This document shows positions 51,967-64,000 of a stretch of DNA of 64,000 bases, piece by piece. The position numbers were made by a program, and so were the translations under genes. Each line of letters starts with the position of its first letter. The stretch's first letter is position 1. The notes under the pieces were generated by a model that saw only the letters and a list, made by a program, of their open reading frames with translations, did not search any database and was not told the origin of the DNA. The DNA comes from Diadema setosum (lineage: Eukaryota > Echinodermata > Echinoidea > Diadematoida > Diadematidae): contig NC_092697.1 in assembly GCF_964275005.1 (NCBI RefSeq), forward strand, positions 13,623,327 through 13,687,326, read 5' to 3'.

Positions 51967-54680
51967 CATTAACTTATTTTTCTTTGTTTATTCAGGTCAA
52001 GAGGTTCAGATTCAAGAGGATAGTGATTATTGAAGAAATATGAAGAAGTCTAATAAAATGCAATACAATTCTATTGATTTACAATATTTTGTTTGTCATT
52101 CACACTAACTAAATGTTTGTGGAAATACGTCTGAAAACTGAAACCCATTTTCAGGAAGGAAGGATGTGTATGTGTGTTTTATTTTGTTTTGACTGAAATC
52201 GTCTTACAATATTTTGATCACCTGCTGCGTCACTTAAAAAAAAAGTGAAAGTTGAGTTGGTTATGACGTTGGTGGATGTACAAAATGCGCAATATTTTTG
52301 TGAATTTATTTATACCACTAAAGAAATAGTGAGAATGATAATAAAGATGTTATAGATAATGTTTGTTACTAACATCTGTAAGCTTTATATGCTTCTATGG
52401 TTCTTGTAGATCCAATTTACAATATCTAAAGGATCACGACAGCCATAACGTTAGGCCCTGCAAATAGAAATACTACTGATGACAGGCTTGCCGTTGCAGT
52501 GTGCGTAATTTGGATTAAAGATAGTGCATTATCAAAAAAGTGTGGTCACAATGAAGGATTAAAGTGCAAATCAAATGACAACAGACGTAAAAATGATATT
52601 TTACTCGATACCAAGTTGCGACACCTTTACCATACATGACAAAATAAAATTATAGAAAGAATTGAGAAAGATAGAGATATTGCGCATGTATTGGAAAAGA
52701 AAAAATGATATAATGAAAATTTCGAAAAGGCGTACGTCTTCCATTCTCCTTGTCAACCAATCTCTTCCTTTTCTTTCTTTTCTTTTCTTCGCGAGACATG
52801 TAAGAGATACACTAGTATCCTCCGTCATTCTAAGAAGGAATTCTCGTGAAATTTGACAGGTCATAAAAGATGTATATGACCTTTGAAAAACAAATTATTG
52901 GAGCTTCCACTTCGACCGTGTGAGCCGCGTTATGAATGACCCCGTTTAAAAGCCCTGCAATTAAGATTTGGTCAAGTCATATTTTTGTGCATCTATCTTT
53001 GTTCGGAATGATAATTAAAAAAATGCAATTCTTGTGCATCGTTAAAACCTAACCTATCAAATTTGAATGATATGTATCCTTTAAATATCCTGCTTTGAGG
53101 CGTGGCACGAAGGAAAGGAAATAAGAAAGAGTGAAATACAAAACAAGCAAGTAAAAAGTGATTGATACAGGACGATTGTTTCCTTTGTCCTATCAAGGAT
53201 TGATAAAAAGCCATCAGCCAAAGGAAAAAAAAAGTTTTAAATGGAGACCGTACTCATCACAAATAAGAGCTACGAACCTATACACGTCTTACTCACCATA
53301 ATCAAAAGCATTAAAGTACAAAACATATCATAGGCCAAAGAGTAGCCTGCGTGGAAATTAGGGCCTACGTTAAAAAAAAAAAAAAAACAAACAAACAAAC
53401 AAACAAATTTTGTGGCGATAGGCTGACAGGTTATCAGGCATGGAATTAACCGTTTATTTTATTCGATGTTACATGCCATAATATATATATCATTAGAAAT
53501 AATGCACAGTGTTCTGCATATTGGACTAAAATGCTCCATTATGATGCTTTTGTGACGTTTTATTTTAAGTGCTGAATAGATCCAACTCCCGTTTGCCTCA
53601 TTGTTTTCATATGATATCGAACGAAAGCACATACACACACACATACAATATATTGTACACTGTGCATGTCAGAAAGAATTCGATTGTAGACACTCATGAA
53701 CTGTTATGAAAGATGATATTTCAAACATTAGGTAAATTGACAGTCAACTTGTAAAGAGAAATTAGAAATATCGTAAGTAAAGGGCATGTATTTGTAAGTA
53801 AACAATCAATTTCGGAATGGATAGGCCTACAAACATTTTAGTTCAATGGTGGTATAACGGCAAAATACAATAAAACCACAATTGCAAAGAAAGACTGCGA
53901 TAGAGAGGGGAGAGATTGAATGTCTGTAAAATATCTATATTTTTTTCTTTGAAGTATTATTTTGTGATTAAATGTTACAATCCATTGCAAAAGAACCAGT
54001 TCCTGCCATTTGAATTATACAAAATTATTGGGGAATCATGTGGAGAATTTCATGTTTCAGTGCGCATGTTAATAATAGGCCTATGTATGGTCTGAATTTA
54101 GGAGTAACTAGAAATGTAGCAATCAAACCATTTTAGAAGATGGAGAAACTCGTGAAATAACAACATTTTACCTTACCTTTGAACAAATGGCCGAAAAGAT
54201 TCAGAGAATTAATATTTGGTACTACGTGTGTATAGAATACAAACTGGTATGAAGATATTTTCCTCATGCACCGCAGAGACGCGGGAAAAAATGTGGCATC
54301 AATTCAAACTTGACCAATGACCTTTGACCCCTGACCTTAGGTATGTGCAACCAACCGTTGATGGGGACAGCTTTATCAACTTATTCATACATGTGCAAAG
54401 TTTCAGTTGGGTACCTCTAGCGCATGTCGTCCACATATTATAGCTTATAAGAGACAGATGGAAGACATTTCCACTCATTAAACACAATACACACATGCAC
54501 ACACACAGATACACACACATGATGAATTAGTATAGTAATGAGGGACATTGTGCTATGATAGACAATTATATCTTTGTAGACCATTCGGACTAAAAGCTGA
54601 AAAAAATATCAAAACTCTCTTATCTATTGCTTTATACCACACCATTAATATAGCCGACAATCCTGTATATGATTCAAAGA

Positions 54681-54888
54681 ACGACCCAAGTCCATATGAT
54701 TAAAAAACTACCCAAGTCCATCACTCAAAATGACCTCTCCACATTTAATGTAAATAACAATTACGATAATATATTATGTATCAATTTCTATTTACAATGT
54801 TGCCTTCCCATCATCATTTTACAAATAAAAAAGATATGAAGTTTTTTTTAAAGTTTACTCGAAACTACCTCCCATGGACTTGGGTCGT
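54681..54888. mobile_element. Small inverted-repeat element
   Basis: ACGACCCAAGTCCAT at the left and ATGGACTTGGGTCGT at the right are exact inverses; CTACCCAAGTCCAT is repeated inside at 54711. No target duplication is clear, so it may be a fragment. Confidence 0.55.
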
Positions 54889-54986
54889 TTTTATATTCAG
54901 ATACTCATATACACCATACACTTCCATCTCGGATCGTGTTGGGTGTAATGATGACACAAAAGAGCCACGTCCATGATTCCTTGTAC

Positions 54987-55016
54987 ATGTATGTCCCCCC
55001 CCCCCCCCCCCCCCCC
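54987..55016. repeat. Poly(C) tract
   Basis: About 30 consecutive C just upstream of the presumed ABCA promoter region. Confidence 0.8.
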
Positions 55017-55050
55017 AAATTGGTAACTTACAAGTGGTACCCACAGTACC

Positions 55051-55332
55051 GTACGCGTACGTTAGGGTATTGCGCCATCTATCGTCACTTTCACTATATT
55101 GTTTACATCAGTCAGCCGGTCGGTGAGCAGTTCCAGATTCGTGGAAGCCAGCTTACATCCGCTCCGCTCCAAAGGAACCGAAGAGCTACATGTAGCTGCA
55201 CTGCTTCGCTGCGCTGCATGCTGGCGTTTGTACATGGGTTTCCGAACAACGAATCTACAGTGAATTACCAAACAGCTAGCCGGCGGGAGGCCGCGGGACA
55301 GGGACGGTGTTACATGCTAAAATGACTCTTCT
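55051..55332 (+). promoter_or_regulatory. Candidate promoter and non-coding first exon of the ABCA gene
   Basis: CG-richer block (CCGTACGCGTACG, GCCGGCGGGAGGCCGCGGGA) ending at a good donor TCT|GTAAGG at 55333. It is 1.65 kb upstream of the acceptor at 56978. No TATA box is seen. Inferred from composition, splice site and position only. Confidence 0.35.
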
Positions 55333-56978
55333 GTAAGGTTAAGCTTACATGCCAATATAAGTGCTGCCTTCAACACGGGGGAAAGAGCAGCTTGAAACAG
55401 GTGAGACAGGCCAATTTCTCTCGCTGCTTGTTTGATATGATTAACTTGGTAGTTTTTGTTACATGATGTGCCCTTTTTGGGACCTTTGCTTGGCTTTATT
55501 ATGTGCGATGTCACGATACGCATGAGCGCCGGACCGAACCCGCTGGCTTGGCTTTGTTCCCATTCAGTAGGCCGTAGGCTTACAGACAGTCAACAGCTGT
55601 GCCAGGTACTAGATCTAGTAGTAGTTCGTGGCCGTGGGTTTTGTACTGGTAAATGTGGGTTTTGCGCAGCCAGGGAGATGGGTCTAATTTCACCTCTATT
55701 GTGATTGTCCACAACAAACGGATTTTACTCGTTGTGCAAGTCACATATTAGCGAAAGTGTGTAGCATGTGTAATTACTAAGTAAAAATGCTTAAATTCAA
55801 ATCTCTTGCAAAAACATTTGCGTTGACTTTAAAACAATGCTATTAGTATGATCAAGTAGATGATCCTACCCCAGGATCTGCAGCAGCCTGGCCATTACAA
55901 ACAAAACAAAACAAAAACAAAAACAGTTTTGTAATGTTGACAATTTGTGCCATATTTTGAATACAGAATTGTCTAATTAATCTTGGGCAATCCCAATCAG
56001 TAGCATGCAGTCTCATTTTACCTGGCTGTCGAGTACAGTGTTGTTTTAACATTGGACAACCTTTTTTTTTAGTCTGCTCAAATGTGCAAAAAAACAGACC
56101 CCCAAAACAGACTAGTGCCTGTATATAGGCCTGTCTTCTCAAAGCTGTTTGGTAGACTATTTTTTTTCAAAGGAAATTTTGAAAGAAATGTTTGAAGAGA
56201 ACTTGAACCTAATTGGTATACATGCGTGCAACATCAAATAATGTCAGTGTTTATCCCCTATACTGTGTAGTGAACTGTTGTGTTTCTCATTGCTTTCTGA
56301 CTTGTAACAATCTGATGAACATTCTTCAAATGACATAAACTTGTTATCTAGGTGTGCGTATAATTGACCATATTGTCTGTTGTTTACGGTTCATTAATAT
56401 TCACCAGTTAATCCATGCGATTGAAGTTACATCAAATTGTAACTTTAAATCTTCTTTGAATTAGATACAGACCAGTTTCAGTTATTGTGTTTTTCTCATA
56501 CTACTGTTGTACTGACGAAAAGAAGATCAAATATCATTTATGTGCCAAATGTACCAAGTATTGTGCTTGAAATGCGGTAGCTTATTATTTGCATGAACAG
56601 CTCATGAAAAAAGAGTACATGAGAAATACAAATATTTACAAATTGGATGTGAATCTATACAGGTACCATGAAGATTCAAAATACGTAAGATTTGAAAAGT
56701 AAATTGGTGGGGGCATATGCTGTGAGCGATGTGGTTCTGCATATTATGCAAAGGCCACATGTAGCCCATCCTCATTTATGTGTGTCATGTAAGCTTCTAG
56801 TATGATTACCTGTAGATCAACTTGTTCTGATGCCATTATGTGAAAGTTACAATATTCCATATGTTATTGGTATACTGCTTTTAAAGCCGTCATGTTTTTC
56901 TAGCAGTACGTACTTGCTTTTAAACAGAATCTTGACTGCAAACTCTTCCTTTGTTTTATTCTTTCCTGTGTGATGCAG
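55333..56978 (+). other. Probable intron in the ABCA leader
   Basis: AT-rich, nothing recognised; ends with the pyrimidine tract and acceptor GTGATGCAG at 56978. Confidence 0.4.
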
Positions 56979-57183
56979 GTGCAGTCATCAGTATTACCTT
57001 CCCAGCTTTCCTGTTACTGGATTTTGTGACAGAACAAACGTTAATCCCTGACTGGGACAAATGCTTGATGGTGGAGAATTATTCTTCTTGCAAGTGACTT
57101 CTTTTTTTTTTAAAGGAATCATTGTCAGTGAATGTTAGTCGCCATTCGTTCTGCAAAGAGAGTGTAGTGAGCACGCGGGGAGT
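56979..57183 (+). promoter_or_regulatory. ABCA 5' leader with upstream ORFs
   Basis: Leader between the acceptor at 56978 and the start codon at 57184. A second acceptor GTGCAG ends at 56984. It holds a 25-codon upstream ORF (57061-57138) and a 9-codon one starting at 57068 in another frame; both end before the main ATG. They could damp translation of the transporter. Confidence 0.45.
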
Positions 57184-57249
57184 ATGGGGTTCTGGCGACA
57201 GCTGCAGCTCCTCGTGTGGAAGAATTTCACGTCGAGAAAACGACAAAAG
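57184..57249 (+). CDS. ABCA coding exon 1
   Basis: Twenty-two codons ending in phase 0 at donor GTACGA. The ATG is in GGGAGTATGGGG context (A at -3 is absent; G at +4 present). Cytoplasmic amphipathic helix rich in Leu, Trp and basic residues. Confidence 0.92.
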
Positions 57250-59763
57250 GTACGAACTGATCATGTGACAGAGTTGTACATTGTATGTAAAAATTTGAAG
57301 TGTGGATTGTGAAAGAGTTCATGTGTTCTTACATTGTGGATGTTACTTTGCTCTGTACAGATGGGATATATACACTTGTACATATATTTACAAGTAAATG
57401 ACATCACATTTAATAGGTTATTGACTCTTTTCAAACTTAATTTTACCAACCAGAATTCTTGATTAAGTTATCCCTAAAAAGATAGAAATCTTTATTATGG
57501 AATGTGTATGATTTCTAGTTAAGTTTAACCCACATGTACCAAATAAAAGGAGGTACTATGAATTCTATTGTAGATCAGGGAAATATTTGGAAACTATACA
57601 GTCATTTACACACAAAAAAAGAAGAATGCTGGATTTGACTATAATTTCTTTTTATGAGGTGGGTGTGTTGTTCCTCATCAAGTGCTTGTATCTTCCCCAC
57701 CACCCCCACCCCCCCCCCCCGAAAAAAAGAACAAAAGATTATTTTAAAAATGATTGTATTTTTTTAGTTTGCAAAAAATAATGTGAAACAGGTCACTTGT
57801 TCAATGAAAGCTTTAGCCTTAGAAAAGTGTACACAAGTTGGAATGAACCCAATTTGATGCAACAATAGTGCCAAGAAGTGTGTTGCTGCACAAAAGAACA
57901 TGAGTTCAGATGGTTTCACATGTACGGTACACGTCTTGTTCGTGCATAAATTGGGTGATTTTGCCTTTGTGCGGAGAGGAAAAGACCAGGGGATTAAGGA
58001 GAAAGGAACAGAGCAGATTCTTGTGAAAGTGGTGATTCACGATCGGCAGGGTGCTTTAAAAAAGAAGAAAAAGACAAGAAAAAACTGCAAATAGCAGGGC
58101 TTCTTGGAGAATGGGAGTTGTCACTGTGAGTGTGAGTCAAAGGTCGCAAGCTGCACAGCAGGCTCCGGGGGAATGGTTGGCTGTGAGGTCTCCCCACAGC
58201 ACCCTTCTGCCCCAACCAACGAAACCTGATTACGATTTGCAGTTTTTCTCGCTCGTTATAACAAAGTGTTGTCCTGCGATTTGTTGTGAGGGTGCTGGTG
58301 GTGGGTCTGTTAATGAGCTATGTAGGGCTTCCTGGTCTTTTGTTCTCTGGAGGTGAAATCTGCCAGCTACAAACGATATACCTTGATGATCTGACAAGCT
58401 GGCCCTATTAGTAAATTCTTTTGTTCATTCATATGGCTTTGTAAAATTCTGGTTACAGAAGGAAGCGCCATATAAAAAAAGAAAAGAAAAAAAAAAACCC
58501 ATATTACCAAAGCAAAGCATCTACTGACCTTTGACATGTCATCTGACACACAGTTTTCCCAAAATGGCTTCCATCAGAACAATTTTGTTTTGTTGTTTTT
58601 TTTTTTTTCCAAAGATTTGATCCTTTGTCATCTTAAACAATAACTAGTACCGCTGGTACAATTATGTAATTACTAAAAAGCAAAATGGATGCCTCACAGA
58701 ATTGCATGCATGAGTGGCTTCATGCCCTTTGCCCCCCCCCCCCCAAAAAAAAAAAAAAAAAAAAAAATACATGCACCCAAAGATTAAAAAAAGGAAAAAA
58801 TAAAAAAGCAAAATCTGGGTTAATGAAGTACGGTATTATAAATTGTTCTATTCTTTGCACTCTCAGTAGCAATGTGTGCAGGGCTTTCATTGTCTGTTGC
58901 AATAGTTACTACACTCCGGCACGTGCTTGATCAAAGCAGCTGTTTTTCCACTCACGGTAGTAGGGATTACATCCGTTTAAAAGAGCAAGTAAATTGTATT
59001 TAGTAGAAGGTTGGATATTGTAGTTTCTATTTCATTTTCTGGCAACTTTCCACTGTCCAACTTTTCCCCAGTCCAAATTTCCCTGGTCCTGCCAGCCTCT
59101 GACAAAAAGACAAAGTGTGGAAAAGGAAAAGGAAAGAAATGAAGCATGGAAAATAAACAGCATCAACAATCCGGGTTTCTTGTTGTCAGTTAACGTTTTT
59201 AAATGACATTTACATGTGGCTACATTACTTTTTAACTCTTTATATGATATCATCACCTGATGGTTGCCTAGTGCATCAAATTTGTGGTGCATTTGTAGTG
59301 TACATTGTAATACAAGTCACTGGTGTAGCCATGGACATTGATGCAAGTTTTTTTTTTCTGAAAAATTTAATGTCTGAATAAATCTAATCAAGGAATGCAT
59401 GCTTCTTTTATTCACTTTCTGATTGTACATAAAGTTACAATATCTTAAAATTGTTTTGTCTTCAAAGGCAAGTGTAGAACTCATTGTTTTCTGAACAGGA
59501 TGAAGAAGAACTACATACCCCCTACATACAGTGTATAAAAACTTGTGATGTATTTAATACTTGATTAGATTCAACATCCAATAAAAAGGGAGAGGCTGTA
59601 TTTCATTGTGTATCAGGTACTTCAGTGTATGTGTGTTTTCCTTTTTTATATAATTTGGAACAAAAGCTTACCAGGAGCTTCACAAGTGGTTTAGAATAAG
59701 TTGTTCTACCATATGGCTGAAACAGCCAAAATGTGTGTAATTTGATGCTGTGTGTTGTTTGTA

Positions 59764-59805
<42 letters not shown>

Positions 59806-60976
59806 TAAAGTGGAATGATTTCCAGTAAATGTTCTCACACACCAATATACTGTACCAGTACATGATATGCTTCTGCCATTTATAGAGTACAATTTCTTTG
59901 ATATGGACCCCGTTTACAGTGCGAGGCTCGGCCGCGGCTCGGCCGCGGCCATGCCCAGCCCCGCTTCAGTGTAAACGCACAAAAGGCCAAATGCGAGGCC
60001 AAAATTGGCCTCGCATTTGGCCTCGCTCTGGAGGTGGTCTCGGCCGCGGCCGAGCCCGGCCTTTTCTTGGTGTAAACGCAAACTGGGCCAAACGCGCGGC
60101 CAATTGTGCGGCCAATTTTAGTCTGGCTTCCAAACCCTCTGCCTGTATCTTTCGCTATTCAGGATATTAACCCCCTCAACGTCGAAAACTAGTATAGTTT
60201 AAGGTGGTTTTGTCCTGCAAAGGATTCTTTCCTTCGGCAAAGGCCTTTGCCCGAACAGCGACTTCGTCGCCACGGAATTCATTGGGCAAAGGGTGTGAAA
60301 ACCAGACAATACCAAATTGCATTTGTTTACAAGCAGAGCGCCACTACGACAAAATATTGAAAGGTTTGAATCAAAAGCGCGGCCGAGCCCAGCAGTGAAA
60401 ACGGACAAAATTGCGAGGCTCGGCCGCGCAATTGAGGCCGGTCTCGGCCGTGGCTGAGCGGCGGCCGAGCCCGGCCTCGCACTGTAAGCGGGGTCTTATT
60501 CAGTCATATAGTGTGTACAATTGTATGTATCGTAGGTTCATCTTATCTCAGGCTCTAATGAGAAATCGAAATTTCTGCAAACTGTTAAGGCACTTTCTTT
60601 CTTGAATGTCCTCTATAATCAATGTTTCACATGCTGCCCTTGATTTTGCAGATAATTCATAATCTAGCCCTTTTGGATATTATTTGATCCCATCGCATCA
60701 TTAAACAATCTGTTGGCCTGGAATCATTATTTGAAGACATCACATCATTGTACAGTTACATGTATGAGTGACTTAATAATGAATGATGATACATGGTTGA
60801 CAATCTGTCATGTTTATTTATTTTTTTCTTAGCACCAGTTATTCCTCACCGTCAAAATTGATTTGATTCTCTCTTTCCCTAGATCCGCATTATTATTGAG
60901 CTCCTTTGGCCACTGGTCATATTCATCATCCTCGCTTCAGTCCGGAAAAATGAGCCACCAGAATTCAAGCAAGAAT
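57184..60976 (+). CDS. ABCA-subfamily lipid transporter, first two coding exons (3' end outside window)
   Basis: Membrane ABC transporter of the ABCA1/4/7 type. Family members are full transporters of over 2,000 residues that move lipids across membranes. Two coding exons are seen: 57184-57249 (MGFWRQLQLLVWKNFTSRKR then QK) and 60883-60976 (IRIIIELLWPLVIFIILASV, RKNEPPEFKQE, then a split Cys codon). Together they form the signature N-terminus: an amphipathic L.LLLWKN.T.RRRQ helix, the first membrane segment ELLWPL.IF.IL.SVR, and the PP...EC start of the first extracellular loop. Donors GTACGA and GTAAGT, acceptor TTCCCTAG. The next exon, expected to open the large extracellular domain after Cys, was not found before 64000. 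The ABCA1/4/7 grouping is likely; the exact paralogue is open. Confidence 0.92.
59767..59801. repeat. (GT)n microsatellite
   Basis: About 17 GT units. Confidence 0.85.
59906..60495. mobile_element. GC-rich inverted-repeat element, copy 2
   Basis: GACCCCGTTTACAGTGCGAG on the left, CTCGCACTGTAAGCGGGGTC on the right. Same order of parts as the copy at 24059-24659 and nearly the same sequence, including the AT-rich centre. Some GGCCGCGGCCGAGCC units differ in number. Together the copies define the element's ends. Confidence 0.82.
60883..60976 (+). CDS. ABCA coding exon 2: first membrane segment
   Basis: Acceptor TTTCCCTAG, donor GTAAGT. Thirty-one codons plus one base. ELLWPLVIFIILASV is a hydrophobic span matching the first ABCA transmembrane segment. 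The Cys codon starting at 60976 is completed outside the exon. Confidence 0.94.
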
Positions 60977-63900
60977 GTAAGTTTTAAATACCACTTGGCA
61001 GGAATTAGAGTTGACCTTTTTAAAGACATTGTCCTCTGTAGATTTCATGAAATATCCCATATTTTAGTGTGGACTTCCTGCATTTAAAGTGAAGAATTAA
61101 ATGAAAATGCCTCTCTAAAGTTCAAGACAGCTTCAATGTACATGTACTGTACTGTACATAATGTGTACATGTATGTCCCATTCTAATAAGAGTTTTCCCA
61201 GTTTGGTTTTGCTTTACCATACTAGTGAAGTAAACTTAAACATCTATGGAGTAGTCATTCAAATTATTGTTGTGCAATAAGAAGGGGGGGGGGGTTTAAA
61301 TGTAAACTAGAGGTTGAAAGCTAGGCTCTTTCTCTATTCCTCACCCCACCCACGCGCCTGTTGTGGTACATCAAATGTTGTCACATGTGCAAGTCATGCT
61401 AGATTCATGGAAGAACTCAGTCAATGCCTTCTCAGAAGAGCTCGGGCAACCACCGCACAATGCATCCCTGGATATAAATATCAAAAGTGAAGTGGAAAAA
61501 TGCAAAATGCTGCATGAAATACGAGAAAAAGTGGACTTAACATTTCTTCTTGAGATAGAATGGGAAAAAAAAGCGAGCTCATCAATGTGCAAGATATGAC
61601 AGTACTAAATTGTTGACATTTTAAGCCTGCCTTTGATAGTAAGAAAAGAAAACAAAAACAGAAATATATTTAACAGAGTCTGTAGAGTGGAAGATAGAAA
61701 TTTGACCACTATAACTACCCTGGGCATGCATTAAGTTTTAGATAAGGAAGAAAAAAAGTTGTTGCTATGGCAACCAATCTTAATGACGGTTTCTGTATCT
61801 ATAGCTGTCAGATACTGTTCCCCACTTGCGGTAGAATATGTCTGCGGTCTTTGACGCCTGATAGCTTCCTGAACTATGCTGAAAATAATGCTGTACGAGA
61901 CAAGTTAAAAGTGGGATCTTCTTTGTTTCCCTCACTTTTGAGACAGCTCTCAAAATTGCAGACACAGCTCATTTCTTTCTTGCTCTCCCTCCTCCTCCCC
62001 CCCCCCCCACTTTGTCCGTTGCCCAGACAAAATATGCATTCTTGGAAACAAAGAATGAAGAGGAAGTTAAAAGGCAAATTGTTCTTTAATCTCTGGCATA
62101 CATTGATTTCAGAGATTTCTCAGTGTGTGGATTTCCACCGATCTTCAAAATTCAAATTTCAAGTAACCAACTGGTGCGTGCATAGCGCTTTCCAGTTCAA
62201 CCAGGAACTACATTTCATAGAATGGTAGCAATATTTCACTTCATCTCTGAACAGTTGGAAATATATTATGCTTGCTTTGGAAGAGAGCCACAAATGTCAC
62301 CAGGGTCCTGAACATAATTGTGATCATGATATCAATTAACATTCTTCCAAAGTCGCAAACTTTTATGCATGATCAGTCTTGAGTGTCCACAGTTAATCCT
62401 AGTCTAGGAGTCATGTCATTCAATCTATCATGCTGACTTGCTGTATATGGCAGTAATAATATGTGTCTGTTAAGGATACTTTAACAACTGCCTGGCATTG
62501 AAAATTAAAGTTTCTACTGGAGAGGGGTGATTCAGGTGCAACGCAGAACTGCAATTGAATGGAAATTCAGCTGTGCCATGTATTATGATGGTGGGTCCAT
62601 CCTCAAACTCTCAAATACAGGGCATCCTCAGGAATGAAGAGTCTCTCAAAATTATTGTGAAAATGCTGATCTTCCCACTTAGGTTGTTTGTTTTTTTTAC
62701 AAAAAATCTGAAAGAAACACACTTGAATGCAAGGAAAAGGTGACGCATTTGACAAAGACTGAACTCACCCTTCATCAAAATAATATGTGACTGAATAGCT
62801 ATTGTAGTCATATCCTGTACTTTGTTCTGTTTGTTTGTATAACAATGTGGTATGGTGGATATGATTATTGACATAGTAGATAGACTGTGCCTTGTTGGAC
62901 CCTATCTCATAGCCATGTAACTTCTTGTATGTAGTTGACATGCACCTACAAATGTGTAGTATCTGAAACTACTTTTTGTACATGTATGTGAAGGCTGTTA
63001 GCAGTCTTCAGATGTACATGAACTACAAAAATGATTTGATTTCAAATACACCAAGGTGTAGAACTTATAGACTACTGAGTACACTTTGTAGTCAGTAATT
63101 AAAGCAGAATACCAGTGTTCAAAGTTGATGACAATGTATCTTACAAATGTTTGTTCAGCTTGATAGATTGAATATCACATGCTTCAACAGTTGTGTCCCT
63201 TTCTTTTGATACCAGTATTAAATTTCATCAAGTCATACATGGATGTATTTTACATTTCATTGGGTAATCACTGATGTTTTACGCCTGTGTTTGCATTGCA
63301 CCCCTGAACTGACAAAGCCGTGATGAGGTTTCACTTGGCATTAAAGGCATAATTTACCATTTGCAGATGAAACAAAAACCCAGCTTTTGTGCTTCAAAAT
63401 AGTTCTAAAATGCGAGTTAGGGATAGCAACAACCCGTGTAAAAATTTGAATCAGTATAATTAATGTTATTCTATTGTTAAATGTACAAAATGTGAACAAT
63501 AATTATAATAAAAACGTTTCTAGACTAAACCGTCTACACTACTACAGTTATGGTTTATTGAGAAAAACAGTGATTTCTCCCTATATTTTGGGCTTTATTG
63601 CAAAATTTTTACATGGTAGGATGTTTTATGATCCATACAACTGATCTACACATTGTATGCATCATGATGTAATCTCAAACATCTTTTAAATCACTGCTCC
63701 CAATGGTAAACGATACATTGTACCTTTAAAATGAACAGAGATCTAATTCTGTGAAGTGACATTTAATCCTGTTGACAAGTGAAGAATAGCAGCCCTTGTT
63801 GCCTGGGGGGATTGTCATGGCTCAGAATTTATTCTGGAGATTGTTGACTATGTTGCTAATTAATCACAAAATTACATGCTTACTTGTCCCCCCCCCCCCC

Positions 63901-64000
63901 CCCCCCACAATCTGATTCGATGCACTTGCTGGAGTACATTTACAGAGTGTATAACGTATGAATACTGTACATTGTATGATTCCCTGCCTGCTACTAAAAT
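60977..64000 (+). other. ABCA intron 2 (continues past the window)
   Basis: AT-rich. G-run at 61285-61295, C-run at 61998-62008, TTAA element at 63341-63729, C-run at 63889-63906. A 78-codon open stretch at 61363-61599 is not recognised as any ABCA part. Confidence 0.55.
63341..63729. mobile_element. TTAA MITE, 389 bp
   Basis: TTAA at both ends; left AGGCATAATTTACCATTTG, right CAATGGTAAACGATACATTG then TACCTTTAA. AATGGTAAA-type inverted repeats and an AT-rich centre. Non-coding and piggyBac-like. Confidence 0.72.

Larger units (their letters stand above)
49528..55050. other. Intergenic region between the two divergent genes
   Basis: Upstream of the minus-strand Tctex1-type gene and of the plus-strand ABCA gene. 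49640-50260 and 51230-51450 are CG-richer than their surroundings and may hold promoter DNA. Contains A/T tracts, (CA)n at 50455-50518, a G-run plus purine tract at 51493-51966, a small inverted-repeat element at 54681-54888 and a C-run at 54987-55016. No gene recognised. Confidence 0.5.
57250..60882 (+). other. ABCA intron 1
   Basis: Contains C-run/A-run pairs at 57706-57726 and 58732-58767, (GT)n at 59767-59801, and the second copy of the GC-rich inverted-repeat element at 59906-60495. No exon recognised; open stretches at 57587, 57900, 58111, 58685 and 59032 have no domains. Confidence 0.6.

Noticed and set aside
61363-61599. 78-codon open frame as ABCA exon 3
   Set aside because: The expected exon must begin by completing a Cys codon and open the extracellular domain; this has neither the phase nor the pattern.
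1-64000. tRNA, rRNA or other structured RNA genes, retroviral or LTR-type copies
   Set aside because: None seen on reading both strands; only the SINE has a B-box-like motif, and no reverse-transcriptase or capsid-like frame was noticed. A profile search could still find diverged ones.

Overview
The window is animal nuclear DNA: AT-rich, with spliced genes, long introns and many short non-autonomous transposons. Most likely it comes from an invertebrate deuterostome, probably an echinoderm. That guess rests on the mix of repeat families (TTAA-flanked MITEs, a 'GCCTCCGCC' repeat rich in AGGTCA half-sites, a tRNA-like SINE, a pogo-like element). The class of echinoderm cannot be fixed by reading alone.

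Three protein-coding genes are supported. (1) Positions 505-37661, + strand: the 3' two-thirds of a multi-PDZ scaffold gene of the MPDZ/MUPP1 family. Twenty exons were placed from splice sites, reading phase and protein similarity. They join into one open frame of 959 residues ending in TAG. Domains match vertebrate MUPP1 PDZ7, 8, 9, 10, 11 and 13; nothing like PDZ12 is present. (2) Positions 48694-49527, - strand: an intact single-exon gene for a Tctex1-domain dynein light chain (DYNLT5/TCTEX1D type) with a long Ser/Lys-rich N-terminal extension. (3) From 57184 to beyond the right edge, + strand: the first two coding exons of an ABCA-subfamily (ABCA1/4/7-like) lipid transporter, with a probable untranslated leader.

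Layout: 1-3388 holds the linker and PDZ7 exons. 3389-22100 is one 18.7-kb intron filled with transposons: a TTAA element at 5.2-5.9 kb, a 2.8-kb TA-flanked element carrying about 20 diverged copies of a ~71-bp repeat at 6.4-9.2 kb, a hAT MITE with an exact 8-bp target duplication at 15.9 kb, a nested TTAA pair at 17.8-18.5 kb, and a SINE interrupted by another element at 18.9-19.5 kb. 22101-37661 holds densely spaced exons for PDZ8-13, including two look-alike linker exons at 29459 and 30964. 37662 to about 40910 is a probable long 3'UTR. 40.9-48.7 kb and 49.5-55 kb are intergenic, with microsatellites and MITEs. 55-64 kb is the ABCA gene start.

The three genes are not an operon or an evident functional unit. 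An epithelial polarity scaffold, a dynein light chain and a lipid transporter simply lie side by side. The most unusual content is the repeat landscape and a few exon-level oddities in the MPDZ gene. No viral, CRISPR or bacterial-type system was seen.
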